64,000 nucleotides of DNA from CAVQFB01 sp963711675 (GTDB lineage: Bacteria; Acidobacteriota; Terriglobia; Terriglobales; Acidobacteriaceae): the NCBI GenBank assembly GCA_963711675.1, contig CAVQFB010000016.1, positions 124,001 to 188,000 of the forward strand. The letters run 5' to 3'. The notes below the pieces were generated by a model that saw nothing but the letters and a program-made list of their open reading frames with translations, had not been told where the DNA came from and made no database searches. Position numbers and translations under genes: made by a program. Shown piece after piece: positions 58,807 to 64,000 of this stretch. Within the stretch, counting starts at the first letter, position 1. Each line of letters opens with the position of its first letter.

Positions 58807-58900
58807 CCGCTCAACGGAGCAGGGCAGCGGGGGTTAGTCGATCGAAGGACCTGCATTTCCTTCGTGTTCCTTAGTGTCCTTTGTGGTTAGATTCTTTCGG

Positions 58901-59884
58901 ATGAAACTCCTCATCGCCGTTCGCCACCCGTTCGATCTGTGGAACGCGCCTTCATGGTTTCCGGACAAGCTGCGCAGCGAATTTCGGCAGCTTGATGTAG
59001 TTCACCTTCCTGACTACAAACGAGTCGATGAGGAAATTCTCGACGCCGAGATCGTCATTGCATGGTCCGTCCGCCCCGAGCAAATCAAGTCTGCTCAGAA
59101 GCTAAACTGGATTCACTCCCCCGCCGCGGCCGTCCACCAGCTGATTTTCCCGGAGCTCGTGAATAGCGACATCACTCTCACCAACGCTCGCGAGGTCCAT
59201 GGGCCCGTCGTCGCCGAGCACGTCATCGCGCTGATCTTTGCATTGGCCAAGAAGATTCCGCAATCGGTCCGTTTTCAGCAGACCCGCACCTGGGCCCAGC
59301 AACAAGTCTGGGACGAGCTTCCTCATCCCAGCGAAGTCGCAGGCGCCACGATCGGCCTCGTGGGATTGGGCAGCATCGGCCGCGAGGTGGTCAAACGCGC
59401 ATCGGCTCTGAGCATGCGCGTGATCGCTGTTCGCGATCATCCCGAGAAGGGAAGCGACGGCGCTGAACAAGTCTTGTCTCAAGCCCAGCTCGACGACCTG
59501 CTACGACAATCGGACTACGTCGTCCTCGCCGCTCCCGTCACCTCTGCCACGCGCACTCTTATTAATGCCTCCCGCCTCGCCAGAATGAAGCCCGGAGCCT
59601 TTCTCATCAATGTCGGCCGCGGACCTTTGGTCGACGAAGCCGCGCTTGCCGCTGCTCTCCGCTTGAAGCGAATCGCTGGTGCCGCTCTCGACGTCTTCTC
59701 CAAGGAGCCCTTGCCCCCGGACTCCCAGCTCTGGGATCTCCCCAACCTGCTCATCACTCCCCACACTGCGGCTCTCACGGAAAAACTCTGGGAGCGCCAC
59801 TACGCGCTCTTTAGCGAAAACCTGCGCCGCTACCTCAACGGGGAGCCTCTTCTCGGGATCGTCGACAAACAAAAAGGATACTGA
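58901..59884 (+). CDS. D-2-hydroxyacid dehydrogenase family protein
   Basis: 327 residues. The NAD(P)-binding motif GLVGLGSIGREV lies near residue 155. The catalytic triad of the family can be placed: arginine in INVGRGPLVDEAAL, glutamate in DVFSKEPLP and histidine in LITPHTAALT. Relatives reduce glyoxylate, hydroxypyruvate or other 2-oxo acids, or oxidise phosphoglycerate. It is closer in length to GhrA/GhrB types than to full SerA with its ACT domains. The substrate is unknown, though the neighbouring glycolysis genes fit hydroxypyruvate or phosphohydroxypyruvate. Confidence 0.88.
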   Translation: MKLLIAVRHPFDLWNAPSWFPDKLRSEFRQLDVVHLPDYKRVDEEILDAEIVIAWSVRPEQIKSAQKLNWIHSPAAAVHQLIFPELVNSDITLTNAREVHGPVVAEHVIALIFALAKKIPQSVRFQQTRTWAQQQVWDELPHPSEVAGATIGLVGLGSIGREVVKRASALSMRVIAVRDHPEKGSDGAEQVLSQAQLDDLLRQSDYVVLAAPVTSATRTLINASRLARMKPGAFLINVGRGPLVDEAALAAALRLKRIAGAALDVFSKEPLPPDSQLWDLPNLLITPHTAALTEKLWERHYALFSENLRRYLNGEPLLGIVDKQKGY

Positions 59885-59966
59885 GCCAACCTGGCGGCCA
59901 ATTCCCGGCCGTTGCACCTTAGTAACTGGAGCTTTTCCTTCGTCGGGCGGGAGAATAGAAGTTCTC

Positions 59967-60683
59967 ATGGCCCAGGAAAACCCCACGAATCTCCCTCCCG
60001 TTACACGGTCCCTCCTGCATACCATTCGGCAAAAGCTTGCCCGCGTGCCGCTGAAACTCTGGATTATTCTCGCGCTCTTCTCGATCGCCGCCACCTTGCT
60101 TGCCGTTCACGCCGCCCACGCGGACTGCAGCGCAAGTCTTCATCTCAAGGTCCAGCACGGCTTTCGCAATGGCGAACTCTCGGTTTGGATCGACGGCCAG
60201 CAGGCCTGTTCTGACAAGCTTACCGGTTACGTGCGCAAGAAATTCGGGTTGATCCCCGAGTCGGTGCAGGGAAGCCTATCGCGCACGGTCCCACTTTCGC
60301 CCGGAAATCATGAAATCCGGGTTCATGTCAGCGGCGACGACGGCTTCAACCAGGAAGACACTGTCAGCGGAGAATTCGTCCGCAATACGGAGCGCACACT
60401 CGCAGTCGCAACTCACCGCGGCGGTGTTGCTCTCGCCTGGCAGGGAGAAACGAGCGCCCCGGCGGAAGCCTCCTCCGGCCTTGCCTGGCTCAGTCGTTAC
60501 GCCGGCACTCTGCTGGTCACGATCGCTGGGTCGATCATTTCCGCCCTGACCGGTTTCGCCGTAAGGGAGGTCCCGGCCTACATCCGCAAGAGGGAGAATG
60601 CCTCCGATATTCCTCAGGACGCTGCTCTTGAACTCGCCCCTGAGACTGTTCCCAAAGTCCGATCCGCCGCAGCCGGACAATAG
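59967..60683 (+). CDS. membrane-anchored hypothetical protein
   Basis: 238 residues. A first membrane helix (about 28-46, LWIILALFSIAATLLAVHA) is followed by a periplasmic beta-rich domain (about 50-160: LHLKVQHGFRNGELSVWIDGQ, SPGNHEIRVHVSGDD). A second helix (about 175-198) and a cytosolic tail come last. The domain recalls PEGA-like sandwiches but cannot be assigned. The longer frame from 59679 overlaps the dehydrogenase gene and was discarded. Confidence 0.65.
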   Translation: MAQENPTNLPPVTRSLLHTIRQKLARVPLKLWIILALFSIAATLLAVHAAHADCSASLHLKVQHGFRNGELSVWIDGQQACSDKLTGYVRKKFGLIPESVQGSLSRTVPLSPGNHEIRVHVSGDDGFNQEDTVSGEFVRNTERTLAVATHRGGVALAWQGETSAPAEASSGLAWLSRYAGTLLVTIAGSIISALTGFAVREVPAYIRKRENASDIPQDAALELAPETVPKVRSAAAGQ

Positions 60684-60776
60684 TCCCTGGATTTCTTGAC
60701 GACGGAAATTTTCGGTGCAATCTCTACGTCATTCCGGCAGACGATTTACCATAGAACCTTCCAGAGTGTTCGTCTC

Positions 60777-62111
60777 ATGTGTGCCTTGGTCCGACCCACG
60801 AGCGGCAAACTGCTACTCAGCGCTTTCCTCATCGCCGCGCCCAGCACCTTTTTCGCGGGTGCAAATACTCCATCCAGCACTTCAAGCAGTGCCCCGACCT
60901 TCTACAAGGATGTCCTACCCATCCTCCAGCAACATTGCCAAAGCTGTCACCGGCCGAATCAGATTGCACCGATGCCCTTCGTGACTTACCAGCAGACGCG
61001 GTCCTGGGCCGACGCAATCAGCGAAACCGTTCGGTCGAAAAAGATGCCGCCCTGGTTCGCCGACCCCTGCTGCGGCCACTTCTCCGACGATCCTTCTCTC
61101 ACTCCAAAGCAGATCACGACACTCGCCGCCTGGGCCGACGCCGATGCCCCTGCCGGAGATCCGCATGACGCTCCTCCTCCTGCCCAATGGACTGAGGGCT
61201 GGAACATCCCGCCGCCCGATTCGACTCTTCAAATGCGACAACCCGTCGCCATCCCCGCGCGCGGCGACGTGGAATATACGTACGAAATCGTGCCCACCGG
61301 CTTCGCCGAAGATAAGTGGATTCAGATGTCAGAGGTCCGCCCCTCGAGCCGCCAGTACGTGCATCATGCCGTCGTCTACATTCGCCCTCCGGATTCCGCA
61401 TGGCTCAAGGGCGCTCCGGTCGGCGTGCCATTTACCGCGTCCAGCCTTCACGACGATAAGCTGCGTCATCAGGCCCACGAGACCGACAGCGACATGCTTC
61501 TCGTCTACGCTCCCGGCAGTTCCCCCGACCACTGGCCCGACGGCATGGCCAAGTTCATTCCCGCTCACTCGGATCTCATTTTCCAGATGCACTACACGAC
61601 TAACGGCCACGCCGGAAGCGACCAGACCACCGTGGGCATGGTCTTCGCCAAGCAACCGCCCAAGCAGCGCGTGATCACGCTGCAGCTCGCCAACGACCAC
61701 GATGCCATTCCCATTCCGCCCGGCGCCGACAACTACCGTGTCGAAGTCCACGGAACGCTACCCAACGATGCCACATTGCTCAGCTTCTTCCCTCACATGC
61801 ATCTCCGCGGCAAACGCTTCGAATACAACATCGTCAACCCGGACAAGAGTGTCGAGACGCTGCTCCGCGTGAATTACGATTTTTACTGGCAACTGAGCTA
61901 CCGGCTGGCGGAGCCGCGGCTGCTTAAGGCGGGCACAGATCTTCATGCCGTCGCGTGGTATGACAATTCGAAGAACAACCCTCACAACCCTGATCCCACC
62001 GCTTCCGTGCAGTGGGGCGACCATACCTACAACGAGATGATGATCGGCTTCTTTGATATTGCCGTGCCTGCGAACGTCGACAAGTGGCACTACTTTGTGC
62101 GGGGGCACTGA
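60777..62111 (+). CDS. exported c-type heme protein with copper monooxygenase-like domain
   Basis: 444 residues from ATG 60777. After a signal peptide (about 1-27) comes one heme c motif CQSCH near residue 53 in the sequence YKDVLPILQQHCQSCHRPNQIAPM, as in planctomycete- and acidobacterium-type cytochromes. A PHM/DBM-like double sandwich follows, with candidate copper ligands in QYVHHAVVYI, FQMHYTTNG and FFPHMHLRGKRFEY. Heme and copper may form an electron path for an oxidation in the periplasm (inference). Substrate unknown. No maturation genes are nearby. Confidence 0.82.
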   Translation: MCALVRPTSGKLLLSAFLIAAPSTFFAGANTPSSTSSSAPTFYKDVLPILQQHCQSCHRPNQIAPMPFVTYQQTRSWADAISETVRSKKMPPWFADPCCGHFSDDPSLTPKQITTLAAWADADAPAGDPHDAPPPAQWTEGWNIPPPDSTLQMRQPVAIPARGDVEYTYEIVPTGFAEDKWIQMSEVRPSSRQYVHHAVVYIRPPDSAWLKGAPVGVPFTASSLHDDKLRHQAHETDSDMLLVYAPGSSPDHWPDGMAKFIPAHSDLIFQMHYTTNGHAGSDQTTVGMVFAKQPPKQRVITLQLANDHDAIPIPPGADNYRVEVHGTLPNDATLLSFFPHMHLRGKRFEYNIVNPDKSVETLLRVNYDFYWQLSYRLAEPRLLKAGTDLHAVAWYDNSKNNPHNPDPTASVQWGDHTYNEMMIGFFDIAVPANVDKWHYFVRGH

Positions 62112-62190
62112 TCTGCGCGATGGGAGGTGAGCATGCGGGTTCGTATCAGAGCATTGCTTTAGCGATGCCGCACGCGCCTGGAACCAATGC

Positions 62191-62202
62191 CGGCTTTAGC
62201 CG
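62191..62202. repeat. hairpin repeat, half copy C
   Basis: CGGC-TTTA-GCCG preceded by AATGC and followed by CTGTGG. It has the TTTA hairpin and the flanks of copy A (AATG…CTG-x-GG) but no TTCA hairpin before it. Confidence 0.5.
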
Positions 62203-62225
62203 CTGTGGAACCGTGACACAACCGC

Positions 62226-62767
62226 TCACATAAACTTGATTCTCTCGTTTCGCTCCGAAAACTCCATCAACTTCTCCAAGCGTTTCAGCCGGGTTTCCTC
62301 CTTCTTCGCGCTGCCCACCCAGCCGGCCGTCATTTTCCTGTAGTACGGCGGGAACTGCTGGAAGTTTTTCCACGCCGCGGCTCGAGTTTTGAACTTACTT
62401 TCGAGGTCGTCAGGGAATGCCGTCGGCTGGGCTCCGTCTTCCGCGAGGGATCGAACACCCCCAGGCCCGCCTCCGTCATCTTGCCTTCTTTGATCAGACG
62501 CTTCGCCCGCCTGATGTTGATAGGAGACCAGTGGCTCTTCGGATTGCGCGGAGTGAATCGCTGTCCGTACCGCTCCTCGTCAATTCTTATAGTCTTGCCG
62601 TCGATCCACCCGAAGCACAACGCCTCCTCGACGGCATCGTCATACGCGATACGGGGCTTCCCGGAGTTTTTCTTGTAGTAGATCAGGCAGATCTCGCGGC
62701 AGGACCTTCCGTTCTTCTCCAGCCACGACCGCCACTCATCGCGGCTCTTGACGTAAAGGGTCTTCAT
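62226..62767 (-). CDS. YdeI/OmpD-associated family protein, frameshifted
   Basis: The N-terminal part (KSRDEWRSWLEKNG, GKPRIAYDDAVEEALCFGWIDGKTIRIDEERY, RFTPRNPKSHWSPINIRRAKRLI) is typical of the YdeI / bacteriocin-protection (DUF1905-like) family. After MTEAGLG the written frame turns to low-complexity residues. Adding one G to the run of five at about 62458-62462 continues with the expected tail (PTAFPDDLESKF … YYRKMTAGWVGSAKKEETRLKR) to a stop at 62226, about 180 residues in all. A homopolymer length error or mutation is the simplest cause. Biochemical role unknown. Confidence 0.78.
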
Positions 62768-62794
62768 CGTTTCGAGGATCAGGCCCGGGAGAAC

Positions 62795-63319
62795 CTAGGC
62801 CGCGGATGGCCGCGCTCCTTCGTCCGCTGACGGCCCGTAAATCGACGGCACAGCCACGTCGTTCAGCCGCAAATACACGCCCAGTTGAGCGCGATGATGG
62901 ATGATATGGTTCATGACCATGCGCCGCAGCATGTTGATTCGGGTGTCGCTGATAAAGGTCTTGCCGCCGCTGAGCAAGGCCCAGGGCCTGGTCAGATGAT
63001 CGTCACTTGCCGCCGCAAGCGCCGCGCGCGCCTCCGTCACATTCTTGTCGAAGATTCCCAAAACCTGCTCTCGCGACGTTGCCACTGTGGGCTGCATCGG
63101 CCTCGAACCTCCCGGCGGAGCGAAGTCGAGCGAGTCGGTCTGAACGACGGCTTTGCCGAACCAGACGAGTTCCGCCAGATGCCCCGCCAGGCGGCCCAGC
63201 GGCATGGACTTCTCATGTGGCTTCCAGCCCAGTTTGTCTTCGGGAATGCGCTCCAGGGTTGCTCGGGTAGAGGCCATCTCTTTATCGAACTCAGGCAGCA
63301 GGACCGAACTCAGCGTCAT
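62795..63319 (-). CDS. DinB family protein
   Basis: 174 residues forming the four-helix DinB/YfiT fold. Metal-binding histidines typical of the family can be placed in LAGHLAEL and in VMNHIIHHRAQLGVYLR. Family members include thiol transferases that use bacillithiol or mycothiol and proteins of unknown role. GGGAGGA precedes the ATG, and TACAAT at 63335-63340 on the minus strand could be a -10 box. Confidence 0.87.
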   Translation of the reverse strand: MTLSSVLLPEFDKEMASTRATLERIPEDKLGWKPHEKSMPLGRLAGHLAELVWFGKAVVQTDSLDFAPPGGSRPMQPTVATSREQVLGIFDKNVTEARAALAAASDDHLTRPWALLSGGKTFISDTRINMLRRMVMNHIIHHRAQLGVYLRLNDVAVPSIYGPSADEGARPSAA

Positions 63320-63353
63320 ATTTCCTCCCGAAAGAATTGTACGACGAACAAAT

Positions 63354-63398
63354 GGCCTGCCGGATTACGCCTCGCACGTGGCGTTCCACTCGCAGGCC
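63354..63398 (-). terminator. nested hairpin after the VOC gene
   Basis: Outer stem GGCCTGC/GCAGGCC (63354-63360 with 63392-63398) around an inner stem ACGCC/GGCGT (63367-63371 with 63380-63384). It follows the VOC gene stop by 27 nt. On the minus strand a short T-rich stretch (ATTTGTT) comes next, so it may be a weak terminator. Confidence 0.35.
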
Positions 63399-63424
63399 GG
63401 TTCTCAGAGACTTGCTAGTGTGTG

Positions 63425-63778
63425 CTACTCCTCGATCAGTTCGCTGAAAACCAGTACGTAACCGTTTGGGTCGCGCACTTCAAACTCCCAATCGCCGTAA
63501 GGCTGTTGCGTAAGTTGCATTTGGATAGGAGTGGTTTGCCTCACCGCTTCGTACAACTCGCGGACTCCGCGCACGCTTATGTAAGCGTCCCACAAACCCG
63601 CCGGACGCAAGTGGGCGATGTCGGGCTTCTGGTAGCCCTCGATTCGCAGCAACATGACTTGAATCTCATCACGGCGCATGCTGGCCCAGACATAGGGCTC
63701 AGCTTTGGGGAAAAATACGAGTTGGTCAAAACCGAGATGGTCGCGATACCAACGGGGCGTGGCACCCACGTCAGCCAC
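63425..63778 (-). CDS. VOC (glyoxalase/bleomycin resistance) family protein, probably N-terminally truncated
   Basis: 117 residues from GTG 63778. The fold signs are WYRDHLGFDQLVF, the strand EIQVMLLRIEGYQ and the end DWEFEVRDPNGYVLVFSELIEE, as in metal-dependent VOC enzymes. The family normally has about ten more residues with the first strand. These are encoded just upstream from ATG 63814 (with GGAG five or six bases before it) as MAKCVTAAPT, but TAG at 63782-63784 interrupts before FVADVGATPRWY. A single change of TAG would restore a 129-residue protein. The GTG may be only a fall-back start. Confidence 0.72.
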   Translation of the reverse strand: MADVGATPRWYRDHLGFDQLVFFPKAEPYVWASMRRDEIQVMLLRIEGYQKPDIAHLRPAGLWDAYISVRGVRELYEAVRQTTPIQMQLTQQPYGDWEFEVRDPNGYVLVFSELIEE

Positions 63779-63841
63779 AAACTAAGTTGGCGCGGCCGTT
63801 ACACACTTTGCCATCAGGACTCCTGCGACCACGAGGATCCG

Positions 63842-64000
63842 CTACTCTCCCGCAACTAAGGGATACACAACCCCCGCGATAGCCGCGCCCAGGATCGGCG
63901 CCACCCAGAAGAGCCACAGTTGCTCCAGGGCCCATCCGCCAACGAAGACCGCCGGCCCGGTGCTGCGCGCCGGATTCACCGACAGGTTGGTGACCGGGAT
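63842..64000 (-). CDS. aqpZ: aquaporin Z-type channel, C-terminal end (cut by window edge)
   Basis: The last 52 residues of a MIP-family channel run off the right end of the window. The second pore motif is present as VNPARSTGPAVF with the selectivity-filter arginine, then the last membrane helix (EQLWLFWVAPILGAAIAGVVY). The sequence IPVTNLSVNPARST is very close to that of E. coli AqpZ (IPVTNTSVNPARST), which favours a water channel over a glycerol facilitator. Confidence 0.9.
   Translation of the reverse strand: MPVTNLSVNPARSTGPAVFVGGWALEQLWLFWVAPILGAAIAGVVYPLVAGE

Noticed and set aside
46167..63784. TAG as a reassigned sense codon, suggested by three in-frame TAGs (46167, 48668, 63782)
   Set aside because: TAG ends several intact genes here (esterase at 10246, methyltransferase at 33314, aquaporin at 63842), and the residue expected at the three sites differs (Gln, Glu/Gln and probably Leu). 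Mutation or error is simpler.

Overview
The window is GC-rich, densely coded chromosomal DNA that most resembles a soil Acidobacteriota genome of the Terriglobia (Acidobacteriales / Koribacter-Sulfotelmatobacter type). The pointers are a very long secreted BNR/sortilin-like propeller protein, a Ser/Thr kinase with a TolB-like plus TPR tail, a TonB-dependent receptor with an N-terminal carboxypeptidase-regulatory domain, a propeller lipoprotein, a fused LptF-LptG permease and small hairpin repeats with TTCA and TTTA loops. This placement is inference from gene content; the window has no rRNA or other marker gene. No CRISPR array, prophage or insertion sequence was seen.

Layout. 1-10.2 kb: a tightly packed plus-strand operon with two reductases of the NAD-binding/thioester-reductase type (the first cut by the window edge), a polysaccharide pyruvyl transferase-like protein, two acyl-AMP ligases, a crotonase, a free acyl carrier protein and a YegS-type lipid kinase. 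It is followed by a split thioredoxin/VKOR disulfide pair and an esterase. It reads as a pathway that activates an acyl chain, carries it on an ACP, reduces it and places it on a polar lipid. 10.3-16.9 kb: GT87-like and other membrane proteins, the BNR protein and exported proteins. 17.0 kb: tRNA-Arg(CCT). 17.5-22.7 kb: a hybrid histidine kinase and a methyltransferase, each with one frameshift, then the Ser/Thr kinase. 22.8-31.7 kb: TonB-dependent receptor and a TolC/adaptor/RND efflux operon. 32-37.5 kb: bactofilin, a methyltransferase, an FAD reductase plus methyltransferase pair, an ABC exporter and two small genes. 37.6-40.4 kb: a Cpx-like envelope-stress module, with a Spy-type chaperone divergent from the response regulator and kinase and an exact GTAAA-N5-GTAAA box between them. 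40.6-48.2 kb: propeller lipoprotein, fused LptFG, TPR protein, M28 peptidase and an exported protein. 48.3-52.7 kb: divergent glycogen branching enzyme and GH57 genes, both broken by many single-base indels. 52.9-62.1 kb: exported proteins, enolase, iPGM, a D-2-hydroxyacid dehydrogenase and a c-heme/copper-monooxygenase-like protein. 62.2-64 kb: YdeI-like (frameshifted), DinB-like, VOC-like (with an upstream amber codon) and the 3' end of an aquaporin gene.

Several genes carry single-base indels or TAG codons, always with the reading frame recoverable. Whether these are assembly errors or recent decay cannot be settled from sequence alone. The most interesting candidates are the acyl-ACP/lipid operon with its perfect 20-bp palindrome, the Cpx module outside the Proteobacteria, and the hairpin repeat family whose stems differ in sequence while pairing and loop sequence are kept.
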